DNA from: CBDIHP01 sp965279195 | GTDB lineage: Bacteria; Planctomycetota; Planctomycetia; Isosphaerales; Isosphaeraceae | Reading direction: 5' to 3' | Assembly: GCA_965279195.1 (NCBI GenBank) | Contig: CBDIHP010000030.1 | Span: forward strand, 101,234 to 165,233 | DNA length: 64,000 nucleotides | In this document: piece by piece, positions 8,977-18,007 of the stretch | Layout of the letters: each line of letters begins with the position of its first letter | Numbering within the stretch: the stretch's first letter is position 1 | Translations under genes and position numbers: made by a program | Notes under the pieces: model-generated | Told to the model about the DNA's origin: nothing | Database searches by the model: none | What the model saw: only the letters and a program-made list of their open reading frames with translations

Positions 8977-10287
8977 TTACTTCGCGGGCTTCGCCAGCGG
9001 CTTGCCGTCCAGGAGCGTCGCGATCTCCTTCTCCAGCACCTCACGCTCGGTGTAGCCGACGTGCACCGCCTGCACCACCCCCTTGGTGTCCAGCAGCAGG
9101 ACCATCGGGATCGCGCTGGCGCCATACGCCCTTCCCATCGTGCCCGTGGGGTCGAGGGCGATGGTGCCGACGGGGTTGCCGTCGAGGACGATCTTCTGCT
9201 CCTTCAGCGTCTTCTCGACAAGCTCGCGCGGGCCCTTCAGTTCGCCGTCCTCGGAATCATCCAGGCTCACCGCCAGGACCTTCACCGGCTTCTTGTCTTT
9301 CACATAGCCCTCGATCATCTTCTGGACCTCGGGCAGCTCCTTCATGCAGGGGCCGCACCAGGTCGCCCAGAAGTCGATCAGCACGACGTTTCCCTTGAGG
9401 TCGTCGAGCTTGACACGGCCGAGCTTGCCCGGGCCGTCGAGGGTCGCCACCGAGAAGTTCGGGGCCGGCTTGCCGACCAGGTTCGACTCGGCGGCGGGGC
9501 CCGTGGGGCCTTCCAGCTCCTCGAGCTTGGCGATCTGCGTGAAACCGGCCGGGGGCGTGAACGCGAAGACCTTCGCGTCGGCCCCCTTCGTGTCCACCTT
9601 CCCGGCCTTCCATCGCATCGACTCGATTTTCACCACATGCCCAGGCGCGGAGTCGAGAACACGGTCCTTCTCGGCCAGGCTCAGGTCCACCGAGTGCAGC
9701 AGGCCGGACTTCGCATCGATTGCATATTTGAGCACGAATCCGCGCTGGGAGTTCAGGACGATCGTCTTGCAATCGACCCCATCCACCTTCTCATTCTTGC
9801 CGAGGGTGGGCGTCAGCCCGGCATCCTTGATCGCCTTGGCGGGGTCGGCCGAGAGCAGGAGGTACGGCACCGGCGAGGCCGGGACGCCCGTCAGATGGCC
9901 GCTGAAGAGCGCACCGAGGGGCCCCTCGGCGAGGACCTCGAGCGTGAATTTCTCGGGCGTCGAACCCTTGAGGAACTTCTTCGCCGGGTCGATCAGCGTG
10001 GCGAGGTTGGTCCCGTCGCTCACCATCGAGACGATATCGCTCTCGTATCGCAGCTTGTTCGGCCGGGCGAAGGCGATCCTGGAGGCCGTCTCCAGCTTCT
10101 CGGACTTGCCGTCGACCACGAAGGCGTTGGTCAGCTTGCCCTCGTCGCTGTACGACGAGAGATTCTTGTACGTCTGGATCAAATCGCCGAGCGCCTTGGA
10201 CCCGGCCTCATCCCCCCTCGCCACCGCCGAGGACATCCCGATCGCGGCCAGCAGGCCGACGCAGAAACACGTGCGCAAGTGGAACAC
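8977..10287 (-). CDS. Secreted TlpA-like thioredoxin with N-terminal DUF2092-type domain
   Basis: The 436-residue product begins with a signal peptide (about residues 1-25). Then comes a LolA/DUF2092-like beta domain (about 30-250) and a C-terminal thioredoxin/AhpC-TSA domain with the redox motif WCGPC at 310-314 in DFWATWCGPCMKELPEV. It probably reduces or exchanges disulfides in an extracytoplasmic compartment; the N-terminal domain may bind lipid or a partner. The start is GTG 10287, supported by AAGGAA seven bases upstream. The gene lies 58 bp upstream of the FG-GAP/TPR gene and 27 bp downstream of ribBA on the same strand, so the three may share a transcript. Confidence 0.9.
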   Translation of the reverse strand: MFHLRTCFCVGLLAAIGMSSAVARGDEAGSKALGDLIQTYKNLSSYSDEGKLTNAFVVDGKSEKLETASRIAFARPNKLRYESDIVSMVSDGTNLATLIDPAKKFLKGSTPEKFTLEVLAEGPLGALFSGHLTGVPASPVPYLLLSADPAKAIKDAGLTPTLGKNEKVDGVDCKTIVLNSQRGFVLKYAIDAKSGLLHSVDLSLAEKDRVLDSAPGHVVKIESMRWKAGKVDTKGADAKVFAFTPPAGFTQIAKLEELEGPTGPAAESNLVGKPAPNFSVATLDGPGKLGRVKLDDLKGNVVLIDFWATWCGPCMKELPEVQKMIEGYVKDKKPVKVLAVSLDDSEDGELKGPRELVEKTLKEQKIVLDGNPVGTIALDPTGTMGRAYGASAIPMVLLLDTKGVVQAVHVGYTEREVLEKEIATLLDGKPLAKPAK

Positions 10288-10314
10288 GATCGATTCCTTT
10301 CCTCGGTGGTCCGT

Positions 10315-11556
10315 TCAGTTCGTGCCGTTCGCGGGGGGGTGTTGGGGGCTCGCCGGCAGGCGGTGGCCCATCTTGTCGCGCTTGGCTTCGAGGTATCGCC
10401 GGCGGTCGTCGACCATCGGGGCCACGATCGGGATCTGCGCGACGACCTCCAGGCCGTGCCCGTGATAGACGAAGGCGTTGGTCTTCTTGGGGTTGTTCGT
10501 GAGCAGCCGGACCTTGCTCAGCCCGAGGTCCTCGAGGATTTGCAGGCCGATGCCGTAGTCCCGCGCATCGGCGGGATACCCCAGCGCCAGGTTGGCCTCG
10601 ACCGTGTCCATCCCCTGGTCCTGGAGCCGGTATGCCCGGATCTTCTCGACCAGCCCGATCCCCCGGCCTTCCTGCGGCAAATACAGCAGCGCGCCGACGC
10701 CTTCCTGGCTGATCATCTCCAGGGCCATGTGGAGTTGGTCGCCGCAGTCGCAGCGGAGCGATTCGAGCAGATCGCCCGTGAAGCACGACGAGTGGACGCG
10801 GACGAGCGGGGCCTCGGCCTTCGAAATGTCGCCCATCACCAGGGCGATCGGGTTGTTGCCCGGCTCGAACTTGACCTCGTAGGCGACGATCCGGCCCTGC
10901 CCGTACTTCGTAGGCATCTCGGCCTCGTCGAGCCGGGTCACGAGCTTTTCATACTTGCGCCGGAACTTGATCAGGGCTTCGATCGAGAGGATCGGCAGGC
11001 TGAACTTCTGGGCGATCTCGTGCAGCTTCGACCGGCTGGCGACGTGGATCCCGTCGAGGATCTCGCAGAGGACCCCGGCCGGCTGGAACCCGGCGAGCCG
11101 CGCGAGGTCGACGGTCGCCTCGGTGTGGCCCGCCCTCCGCAGGACGCCCCCCTCCATCGCAACCAGTGGGAACAGGTGCCCCGGGCGGACGAGGTCGCTG
11201 GGCTTCGTGGCGGGGTCGATGATCGCCTTGACGGTCGTCGCGCGTTCCTCGGCGGAGATCCCCGTACGGCAGGACTTGTGGTCGACGGGGACGGTGAACG
11301 GGGTTCGGTGCGGGGCCGTGTTCCGCTCGACCATCGCGGGGAGGTCGAGCCTCCGCGCCAGGTCGGGCATGATCGGCATGCAGAGCTGTCCGCGCCCTTC
11401 GGTGATCATGAATTCGATCGTCTCGGGCGTGACCGTCTCGGCGGCGGCGATGAAGTCTCCCTCGTTCTCGCGCGACTCGTCGTCCACCACGATAACGACC
11501 CGACCCTCCTTGAGGGCCTGGATCGCGTCTTCGACCTGGGAGAATTCATGAGGCAT
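10315..11556 (-). CDS. ribBA: Bifunctional DHBP synthase / GTP cyclohydrolase II
   Basis: Supplies both precursors of riboflavin. The N-terminal RibB half (about residues 1-205) makes 3,4-dihydroxy-2-butanone 4-phosphate from ribulose 5-phosphate. The C-terminal RibA half (about 210-400) opens GTP to the diaminopyrimidine. RibB motifs are DDESRENEGDF, GRGQLCMPI and HKSCRTGIS. RibA shows the zinc cysteines in SSCFTGDLLESLRCDCGDQ, then LPQEGRGIGL and the TNNPKK tail motif. Both halves look complete at 413 residues. The ATG at 11556 has GGAG upstream. malQ lies 90 bp upstream on the same strand. I see no FMN riboswitch in that gap. Confidence 0.97.
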   Translation of the reverse strand: MPHEFSQVEDAIQALKEGRVVIVVDDESRENEGDFIAAAETVTPETIEFMITEGRGQLCMPIMPDLARRLDLPAMVERNTAPHRTPFTVPVDHKSCRTGISAEERATTVKAIIDPATKPSDLVRPGHLFPLVAMEGGVLRRAGHTEATVDLARLAGFQPAGVLCEILDGIHVASRSKLHEIAQKFSLPILSIEALIKFRRKYEKLVTRLDEAEMPTKYGQGRIVAYEVKFEPGNNPIALVMGDISKAEAPLVRVHSSCFTGDLLESLRCDCGDQLHMALEMISQEGVGALLYLPQEGRGIGLVEKIRAYRLQDQGMDTVEANLALGYPADARDYGIGLQILEDLGLSKVRLLTNNPKKTNAFVYHGHGLEVVAQIPIVAPMVDDRRRYLEAKRDKMGHRLPASPQHPPANGTN

Positions 11557-11646
11557 GGCGTCGGCTCCGGGTGCGGGCCCTGTTGCGCCGGACCCGCTCC
11601 CTTATTCTATGCAAACCCGGCCAGTCGGGGCAGATGCGGGTCCCGT

Positions 11647-13245
11647 TCAGCCCTCGGGCAGAGTCGTCGCGGCTTCCTGGGGGGCGTGATACTCCGGACG
11701 CGCCAGGCGGTCGGGGAGTTCGCCGTTCCAGCGCGCGTAGACCGCCGTCGCCTCGGCGAGTCGGTCCTTGTCCTCCGGAGTCAACTGCTCCCAGCGGAAC
11801 CGCCATCCCCAGTGGCCGTCGGGCTCGCCGGGGACGTTCATTCGGGCGCCGTGGTCCAGGCCCATCACGTCCTGGAGCGGCAGGATCACCGTGTCGGCCA
11901 CGCTCCCGAGCGCCGCCCGGTTCATCTGCCAGTGGACCGGCAAGTTGCCGGGCCCGAGGTAACGCCGGGCGAAGCCACGCTCCTCCGCAAGTTGTTTGGC
12001 AGGTTGGTGATAGCGTTCGGGGGTCGCCTCGAACCAGCCGACGGTCGTGTCGTTGTCGTGGGTGCCGGTGTAGACGACACAATGTGGGATGTGGCAGTGC
12101 GGCAGGAACTTGGCGTCCTCCGGGCCCGCACTGAACGCGAACTGGAGGATCCGCATGCCCGGGAGCTGGAAGCCGTCGCGAAGGGCCTCGACCCCGTCGG
12201 TGATGATGCCCAGGTCCTCGGCGATGAGCGGGAGCCCGCCGAGGCGGTCGCGGAGCGTCCCGAGCAGATCGCCGCCCGGCCCGTCGACCCAGCGCCCGAT
12301 GGCCGCCGTGGGTAGATGCGCGGGGATTTCCCAGTAGGCCTCGAATCCCCGGAAGTGATCGAGCCGGACGAGGTCGACCCGCTCCAGGACGGCGTACATC
12401 CTCGCCACCCACCAGCTATACCCCTGCGCCTTGTGGGCGGGCCAGTTATAGAGCGGATTGCCCCAGCGCTGCCCGTCCTCGGGGCTGAAGAGGTCCGGCG
12501 GCACCCCCGCCACGACGGTCGGCCGACCCCGCTCGTCGAGGTGGAACAGTCCCGGATTGGCCCAGACGTCGGTGCTGTCTCCCGCGACGTAGATCGGGAC
12601 GTCGCCGATCAGCCGGATGTTCCGCTTCTTGCATTCGAGCCGGAGGGCATGCCACTGCCGATCGAACAGGTGTTGCACGAACTGTTGAAAGTACATCTCC
12701 TCGCCGTGCGTGCGCCGGGCCTGGTCGATCGCCCCGGGGTCGCGGACGACGATCTCGTGTTCCCACTCGTACCAGGGGGCTCCGCTGTGGACTGCCTTCA
12801 ACGCCATGTAAAGGGCGAAGTCGTCCAGCCACCAGCGGTTGCGGTCGGCAAACGCGTGGAAGTCGGCATGGTCGGGCTCGGCCTTGAACCGTTCGAACGC
12901 CTTCCAAAGCAGGTCGAGTTTCACGGCCTCGACCGCCGCGAAGTCCACCCGGCCGTTCGGGGCCTCGGCGACCGACTTCGGCAGTTCTGATGCGAGCAGG
13001 AGCCCCTCCTCGACCAGCCGCTCGGGGCTGATGAGCAGCGGATTGCCCGCGAACGAGGAATGGGACTGGTAGGGCGAATTCCCCGCGCCAGTCGGGCCGG
13101 TGGGGAGGATCTGCCACCAGTGCTGGCCGGTCTCCTGGAGGATGTCGAGGAACCGGATCGCCGACGGGCCGAGGTCCCCGATCCCGAAGCGGCCGGGGAG
13201 GGAGGTCGGGTGCAGGAGGATTCCACTCGCCCGTCGCATCCGCAT
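11647..13245 (-). CDS. malQ: 4-alpha-glucanotransferase (amylomaltase)
   Basis: GH77 enzyme that transfers alpha-1,4-glucan segments between oligosaccharides in maltose and glycogen metabolism. The 532-residue protein opens with the family signature SGILLHPTSLPGRFGIGDLG. It has the nucleophile region VRLDHFRGFEAYW, the acid/base region LIAEDLG and the transition-state Asp in YTGTHDNDTT. Length is typical of the bacterial 500-residue type without the extra N-terminal domains of the E. coli enzyme. ATG 13245 is preceded by GAGGAA. It lies between a membrane protein gene and ribBA on the same strand, with no obvious pathway link to either. Confidence 0.96.
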   Translation of the reverse strand: MRMRRASGILLHPTSLPGRFGIGDLGPSAIRFLDILQETGQHWWQILPTGPTGAGNSPYQSHSSFAGNPLLISPERLVEEGLLLASELPKSVAEAPNGRVDFAAVEAVKLDLLWKAFERFKAEPDHADFHAFADRNRWWLDDFALYMALKAVHSGAPWYEWEHEIVVRDPGAIDQARRTHGEEMYFQQFVQHLFDRQWHALRLECKKRNIRLIGDVPIYVAGDSTDVWANPGLFHLDERGRPTVVAGVPPDLFSPEDGQRWGNPLYNWPAHKAQGYSWWVARMYAVLERVDLVRLDHFRGFEAYWEIPAHLPTAAIGRWVDGPGGDLLGTLRDRLGGLPLIAEDLGIITDGVEALRDGFQLPGMRILQFAFSAGPEDAKFLPHCHIPHCVVYTGTHDNDTTVGWFEATPERYHQPAKQLAEERGFARRYLGPGNLPVHWQMNRAALGSVADTVILPLQDVMGLDHGARMNVPGEPDGHWGWRFRWEQLTPEDKDRLAEATAVYARWNGELPDRLARPEYHAPQEAATTLPEG

Positions 13246-13293
13246 GGTCGGTTCCTCAAGGGTGTGGCTGGCAGGAGATTGCGAACCGTCCCC

Positions 13294-14511
13294 TCAGGGG
13301 GACGCCGGTCGGGCGTTGAGCAAATAGCGATCCCGCGCCTTCCGGATGGCCTCGGTTCCCATCAGCGTCCGGCGAGAGCTTCGACGGCCCGTGACCCGAT
13401 CCGCCTGCCCGAGCAGTTCGACCCGGATCGGCCGGGGCACACCATAACGCTCCGAGATCCATTCGGCCAGACCGAGCGACACCCGGGGATTCGGGTACGG
13501 CGGCACCCCCTGCTCGTCCCGGCACCAGTTGATCAGGTCGATCCGTCGCCAACCGTCGGGGTCGGGTGGGTCCAGACGATTTGTCGGAAACGCTTTGGCA
13601 GTTTCCAGATTCGACTCGTGGATGTACACCTCGGCCTTGGCCAGATGGCTTGAGTAAACCGCATGCGACGGCCACGCGTCGGCCCAGCCCCATCGCTCGC
13701 TCAGGGGCAGGATAAGGGCACCTGCGACGACCAGATAGGCGAACCAGCAGCGCGGCGTAACCTTTTCGTCGGGAAGGGACTGAGCCGGTTCCGGGTCGGG
13801 CCAGAACAGAATCGGAACCTCCACCAGGAGGCAGGCATTCCAGAGCAGGACGCCCCAGCTATGCCCCAGTCGCCAGGGGCCGAGGATCGCGATCAGGACG
13901 ATGTGCAGGCCCATCGCCCCGAACATCGCGAAGGCACGCGATGCTCTTGAGATAAGTCCCAGCCCGATGAGCAGTTCCGCCATCGGCAGCAGGAGGACGG
14001 CCCGGGTCCGTGTCGCCGTGCCCCAGGACTCCGAACTCAGCCCGAAGGTCCGCAACAGGGCTTCGAGGAACACCGGGCCAATCTCGCGCGCGAACAGGGC
14101 GTCGAGTTTCGACAGGCCCGAATAGATATAGATGGCCAGCACGAGAGCGCGGCATGCCCCCAGGGCGTGTGGAGGCGGCAATGCCAGCATAACGAGAAAC
14201 GCCAGCGAAACCTGGAGGATCCAGGTCTGGAGACGCGTCTGGTCGCCCAGGACTTCGAAGATCAAGAGCCCGAGGAACGCCCAGGTCGCGGGCTCCCAGG
14301 TTCTCGAAAGGCCGATCCACCCGAGCAGAGTCAGAAGTCCGAGGAGCATCACCCAGCCGAGCGGGCCGCTGAGGGCCGGCCAGGCGTCCACGAACGGGAT
14401 GCGCGGGACGTTGCCCCCGCCGACCCAGAGCGGATACGAAAGCATCAGCCCGATCGCAGTCCCGAGGCAGAGGATGCGGCGATACCGGGTGCATCGGGTC
14501 TCGGGCGACAA
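13294..14511 (-). CDS. Polytopic membrane protein, function unknown
   Basis: A 405-residue protein with about nine hydrophobic segments in the first 290 residues and a soluble C-terminal tail of about 110 residues. Within the membrane part, the ALVLAIYIYSGLSKLD stretch followed by ELLIGLGLI resembles the membrane-embedded core of DoxX/MauE- or HTTM-type proteins, but the match is too loose to name the family. The start is TTG 14511, chosen because GGGGAG lies about ten bases upstream; an internal ATG at codon 19 would cut into the first membrane segment. It follows the 78-residue gene by 29 bp and precedes malQ by 48 bp. Confidence 0.7.
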   Translation of the reverse strand: MSPETRCTRYRRILCLGTAIGLMLSYPLWVGGGNVPRIPFVDAWPALSGPLGWVMLLGLLTLLGWIGLSRTWEPATWAFLGLLIFEVLGDQTRLQTWILQVSLAFLVMLALPPPHALGACRALVLAIYIYSGLSKLDALFAREIGPVFLEALLRTFGLSSESWGTATRTRAVLLLPMAELLIGLGLISRASRAFAMFGAMGLHIVLIAILGPWRLGHSWGVLLWNACLLVEVPILFWPDPEPAQSLPDEKVTPRCWFAYLVVAGALILPLSERWGWADAWPSHAVYSSHLAKAEVYIHESNLETAKAFPTNRLDPPDPDGWRRIDLINWCRDEQGVPPYPNPRVSLGLAEWISERYGVPRPIRVELLGQADRVTGRRSSRRTLMGTEAIRKARDRYLLNARPASP

Positions 14512-14540
14512 CGTCGGGCAACTCCCCGCCTTCGAGGCAT

Positions 14541-14777
14541 TCAGGAGCCGAGTTCGGCGACCATCGAGTAGGTGCCGGCCCCTTCTCGCTTCAGCCTGCC
14601 TTGCGCGACGAGTTCTTCCCAGATCCCCGGCGGGTGGCCGGTCGGCGGGGTGATCCCCGAGATGCCGGAACGCTTGCTCCCCTTCGAGAGGCCGGACTCG
14701 TCGTCGAGGCGGGCGAGCTTGAGTCGCTTCTTGAACGCCTTGTAAGCGCGCTTCAATTCTTCATCCGTGCTCGGCAT
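14541..14777 (-). CDS. Small uncharacterised protein, 78 residues
   Basis: A small, charged, mostly helical protein. It opens with STDEELKRAYKAFKKRLKLARLDDES and ends in a segment that reads like a winged-helix or YjhX-type fold (PPGIWEELVAQGRLKREGAGTY). ATG 14777 has GGGAGG six bases upstream, and the first 17 bases overlap the end of the hydrolase gene, which suggests translational coupling. The codon usage and strong ribosome site make it a real gene. Its function is unknown; a DNA- or RNA-binding role is only a guess from the basic N-terminus. Confidence 0.7.
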   Translation of the reverse strand: MPSTDEELKRAYKAFKKRLKLARLDDESGLSKGSKRSGISGITPPTGHPPGIWEELVAQGRLKREGAGTYSMVAELGS

Positions 14778-15579
14778 CGGAACCTCCCAGGCGGTTCAGG
14801 AACCGGTCGAGGACCTCACGGAACCTCGGCCCGTCTTCAATATGCGGCATGTGACCCACGTCGTCGAGCAGGATCAACTCCGAGCCCGGGATCTCCCGGG
14901 AGAGTTCGGCCGCGACGTCCGGGGGATTGACCAGATCCCGAGCGCCGGAGACGACCAGGGTCGGCACGCGAATCCCCGCAAGTCGTCCCCGAGCCTCGTG
15001 TTCCATCGCCACGGTCGCCTGACGACAGAAGGCGTCGGCGTCTTGCGGCCACTCGTTCCGCTCGGCGAACCGCACGAGCCCTTCCACCTGCGCGGGCGTC
15101 TTGTAGAACCGAGGCCCGACCAGCCATGGGAGCGTAGCCCGGGTGAAATCCCCCGCCCCCAGGAGTCGCCGCATCGACATCCAGGCGGCCAGGACGGCTC
15201 GCCGCCACTCGTTCGCCCCGGCGTGAGACGAGGCCAGCACCAGGGACCGCAGCTGGTCTCCGTGCCGGAGCGCAAACTCCTGCGCCACCAGGGCTCCCAG
15301 CGAATGTCCGACGAGATGGACGCGGCCGACCCCCAACGCATCGAGCCAGGCGGCGACGTCATCGGCCATGTCGGCCGAGGTGTAATCCCCCTCGACCCGG
15401 CTCGACCGACCGACGTCGCGGTTGTCGGGCGCGAGCGCCTGGAACCGCGTCGAGAAGTGGCGGACGGTGACGCTGAACGCCCGATGGTCACCCCCGAGCC
15501 CGCTCAGGAACACCAGGGGTTCGCCCGCCCCCTGGGATTCGTAGAAGTAGTCGAGATCACGGATCCGGACGCTCGGCAT
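14761..15579 (-). CDS. Alpha/beta-fold hydrolase
   Basis: A 272-residue protein of the alpha/beta hydrolase family without signal peptide, so probably cytosolic. It has the oxyanion strand LVFLSGLGGDHRAF, the nucleophile elbow GHSLG in HLVGHSLGALVAQEFALRHG (Ser about residue 93), the acid in LVVSGARDLVNPP and the catalytic His in DDVGHMPHIEDG near the C-terminus. The overall pattern is that of the 3-oxoadipate enol-lactonase/BioH-like esterase group, but the substrate cannot be assigned. ATG 15579 has AAGGAG upstream. It heads a minus-strand run with the 78-residue gene and the membrane protein. Confidence 0.9.
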   Translation of the reverse strand: MPSVRIRDLDYFYESQGAGEPLVFLSGLGGDHRAFSVTVRHFSTRFQALAPDNRDVGRSSRVEGDYTSADMADDVAAWLDALGVGRVHLVGHSLGALVAQEFALRHGDQLRSLVLASSHAGANEWRRAVLAAWMSMRRLLGAGDFTRATLPWLVGPRFYKTPAQVEGLVRFAERNEWPQDADAFCRQATVAMEHEARGRLAGIRVPTLVVSGARDLVNPPDVAAELSREIPGSELILLDDVGHMPHIEDGPRFREVLDRFLNRLGGSDAEHG

Positions 15580-15840
15580 CGGTCGGAGACTCCTTCGGCT
15601 GGGCTCGATCGGGCAATTGTGCCGATTCCGTCGAGATGTTCCCAGACCATTCCGGACGGCCAGGGTTCGGTTGCGGCCGCCGGCCGCCGCTTCAAAAATC
15701 AGGATGATGCATAGTTTCTCGCCGACCGTTGACCGTCCGGCCGATTACCTTGGATGGGAGCCGGTCGCCCCCTGTCCGGTCCAACCCCGCCCGACCGCTG
15801 CCGTCTGTGTGGTCAACCAGCCGTCCGCAGGAGTGGAAAC

Positions 15841-16644
15841 GTGGCCAAGCGTCCCAAGCGATCGTTGTGGCGTCGGCCCTACACGTCCTTCCGCCTCGGC
15901 GAGGACAAGGCTCCCAACCCGGACCTCGACGAGCAACGGCTCACGCTCTACCTCCCGTCGGGCCTGCTCGACTGGGCCGAGTCGCATGCGATGCGGCACC
16001 GAGAGACCTCGCTCCAGGCCTTCTGCGCCCGATTGCTCCAGGAGGCGATCGAGACCGAACGGGCCAAGGTCCAGCTCTCCGACGCCGAGGCCAGGCGAGG
16101 CGCGTTCGAGGGGCTCGCGGAGATCTCGGACGATCCCGAGTACCTTGCGGAGTGGAGCGCTTCGATCCACGGCCAGCCCCCGGGGCCCACGATCCGGACC
16201 AACCGGAAGGTCGAGGTCACGCTGACCCCGAGCGATGAGGACGAGATCGAATTCCCCCCGATCCGAGGCCTGCCGATCCCCATGGGCGAATCCATCCTGA
16301 GCAACGCCGCGATGTGCGTCCTGAAGCATGGCGCGACCGGGGCGGATGACGGCTCGGCGGTGCTCCCGTGCCTCCGTCGGGGCGAATCGGTCCAGCCGGC
16401 GGCCGCGCAGGAACTGATGATGGCGCTGAACCAGCTCGAAGCCGAGTACAAGGGGCTCGCCGGGATCGACCGCCGCGTGGCCTATGCCCTGCACCGGCTG
16501 GCGTTCGAAGGTCAGGTGCTCCACACCGACGCCTGGCCGGGCTCGTTCGACGCGGCGACGGTGGATTTCCTGCGATATGTGCAGGAAGCGGTCGACCGGG
16601 TGCTTTCCGGCGAGGACATCCGTTACTATGCTCAGGAACCCTGA
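15841..16644 (+). CDS. Ribbon-helix-helix-like protein with uncharacterised C-terminal region
   Basis: A 267-residue protein when started at GTG 15841, which has CAGGAG seven bases upstream. An in-frame ATG 87 bp earlier has no ribosome site. The N-terminus is basic (AKRPKRSLWRRP). Residues about 35-65 (LTLYLPSGLLDWAESHAMRH, then a helix ending LLQEAIETER) look like a ribbon-helix-helix DNA-binding unit. The last 150 residues form a helical region with no family I recognise. The gene lies 38 bp upstream of glcE, so it could be a local regulator or simply part of the transcript. Regulation of glcEF is inference only. Confidence 0.65.
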   Translation: MAKRPKRSLWRRPYTSFRLGEDKAPNPDLDEQRLTLYLPSGLLDWAESHAMRHRETSLQAFCARLLQEAIETERAKVQLSDAEARRGAFEGLAEISDDPEYLAEWSASIHGQPPGPTIRTNRKVEVTLTPSDEDEIEFPPIRGLPIPMGESILSNAAMCVLKHGATGADDGSAVLPCLRRGESVQPAAAQELMMALNQLEAEYKGLAGIDRRVAYALHRLAFEGQVLHTDAWPGSFDAATVDFLRYVQEAVDRVLSGEDIRYYAQEP

Positions 16645-16682
16645 CACCCGCTGCCCGCACGCGTCCCGCCGGAGCCGTTCCG

Positions 16683-17936
16683 TTGAACTGGCCAGAGACC
16701 CCCACCGCCGCCCCGATCGGTGACGGCCGCTACGCCTCCCACCTCGATCAGCCCAGCACGGTCGACGAACTCCGGCAGACCCTCACGCGCCGGATCGAAG
16801 AAGGCTACGCCATCTACCCGCGCGGCGGGGCCACGGCCCTCGAATTCGGCGGCATCCCCCGCTCCGCGGGGGTGGCCATCTCCACCACCGGCCTGAACCG
16901 TGTGATCGACTACCCCGCCGCCGATATGACGATCACCGTCGAGGCCGGGATCACGGTCGGGGAACTCCAGGCGATCCTGGCCGCCGAGAACCAGCGGCTC
17001 ACGATCGACGTCCCCCACCCCGACAAGGCCACGGTGGGCGGGCTGTACGCGACCAATACCTATGGCCCGCGTCGCTACGGCAACGGCCGCCCGCGCGACC
17101 AGATCATCGGCATCGGCTTCGTCAACGCCGAGGGGAATCTCATCAAGGGGGGCGGACGGGTCGTCAAGAACGTCGCCGGCTACGACCTGCCCAAGCTCAT
17201 CACGGGCTCGCTCGGGACCCTCGGGATCATCGCCGAGCTGACCCTCAAGGTCCGGCCGAAGCCCGAGACCTCAGCACTCGCCTGGGTCACCTTCGACAAG
17301 TTCGCCGATGCCCAGTCGGCCCTCGGGCGGCTAAACACGTCGGACACCCGGCCGACCGCGATCGAACTGCTGAACCGCCACGCATCGGACTCGATCGGCA
17401 CGCACCTCGGCCTGCCGGCGGCGGAATGGGTGGTCGTCGTCGGGATCGAGGACAATCCCAGCTCGGTCGAGTGGCAGCTCCAGCGGCTGTCGGGCGAGAT
17501 GGCCCCTCGGCCGATGGAAGTCCGGCGCGATGGGGAGGCCGAGCGACTGTGGTCGAACCTGACCGAGGTCGCCGACTGGCACCTCGGGCCGATGATGATC
17601 CAGGTGATGCTACCCCCGACCGAGGCCGTGAAGTTCCTCGATCGGCTCTCGCAGAAGAACTGGGCCGTCCATGCGCACGCGGGCAACGGCTTCATCCTCG
17701 CCCAGTGGATCGGCGAGCCGTCACTGAACGATGCGTCTTCCAAGGTGCATCGGCTTCGGGAAGAGGTCCTCAACCACGGGGGGAGCCTCACCGTCCCCCG
17801 CTGCCCGACGGACTGGAAGCCCACGCTCAAGGTCTGGGGCGACCCGCGCGGGGATTGGGTGATCTCCGAGCGGATCAAGGCCACGATGGACCCCCGGGGC
17901 GTGCTGAATCCCGGCCGGTTCATTGGTACAATTTGA
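16683..17936 (+). CDS. glcE: Glycolate oxidase subunit GlcE (FAD-binding)
   Basis: FAD-linked subunit of the membrane-associated glycolate oxidase GlcDEF, which oxidises glycolate to glyoxylate. The 417-residue protein has the PCMH-type FAD fold: IYPRGGATALEFGG near residue 45, the DMTITVEAGITVGELQ strand, VGGLYATNTYGPRRYGNG, and the GGRVVKNVAGYDLPKL loop typical of GlcE. Start is taken as TTG 16683, because GGAG lies eight bases upstream and the protein then begins MNWPETPTAAP. An upstream in-frame extension would overlap the preceding gene. glcF follows 71 bp later; glcD is not in the window. Confidence 0.9.
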   Translation: MNWPETPTAAPIGDGRYASHLDQPSTVDELRQTLTRRIEEGYAIYPRGGATALEFGGIPRSAGVAISTTGLNRVIDYPAADMTITVEAGITVGELQAILAAENQRLTIDVPHPDKATVGGLYATNTYGPRRYGNGRPRDQIIGIGFVNAEGNLIKGGGRVVKNVAGYDLPKLITGSLGTLGIIAELTLKVRPKPETSALAWVTFDKFADAQSALGRLNTSDTRPTAIELLNRHASDSIGTHLGLPAAEWVVVVGIEDNPSSVEWQLQRLSGEMAPRPMEVRRDGEAERLWSNLTEVADWHLGPMMIQVMLPPTEAVKFLDRLSQKNWAVHAHAGNGFILAQWIGEPSLNDASSKVHRLREEVLNHGGSLTVPRCPTDWKPTLKVWGDPRGDWVISERIKATMDPRGVLNPGRFIGTI

Positions 17937-18007
17937 TCGTAACCCGCCGAGTTGGATCGGTCCGAGCTGACGGACCATCTCGCCCGCCCCGAAGGACTCC
18001 CCGCGCC

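Noticed and set aside
11557..11646. FMN riboswitch upstream of ribBA
   Set aside because: The gap is only 90 bp, and the conserved RFN element segments are not visible on the minus strand.
9061..12315. Very long plus-strand open frame of over 1000 codons
   Set aside because: It lies opposite the thioredoxin, ribBA and malQ genes, has low-complexity Arg/Gly/Asp/Val composition and no recognisable motif. Such frames are expected opposite genes at this GC content.
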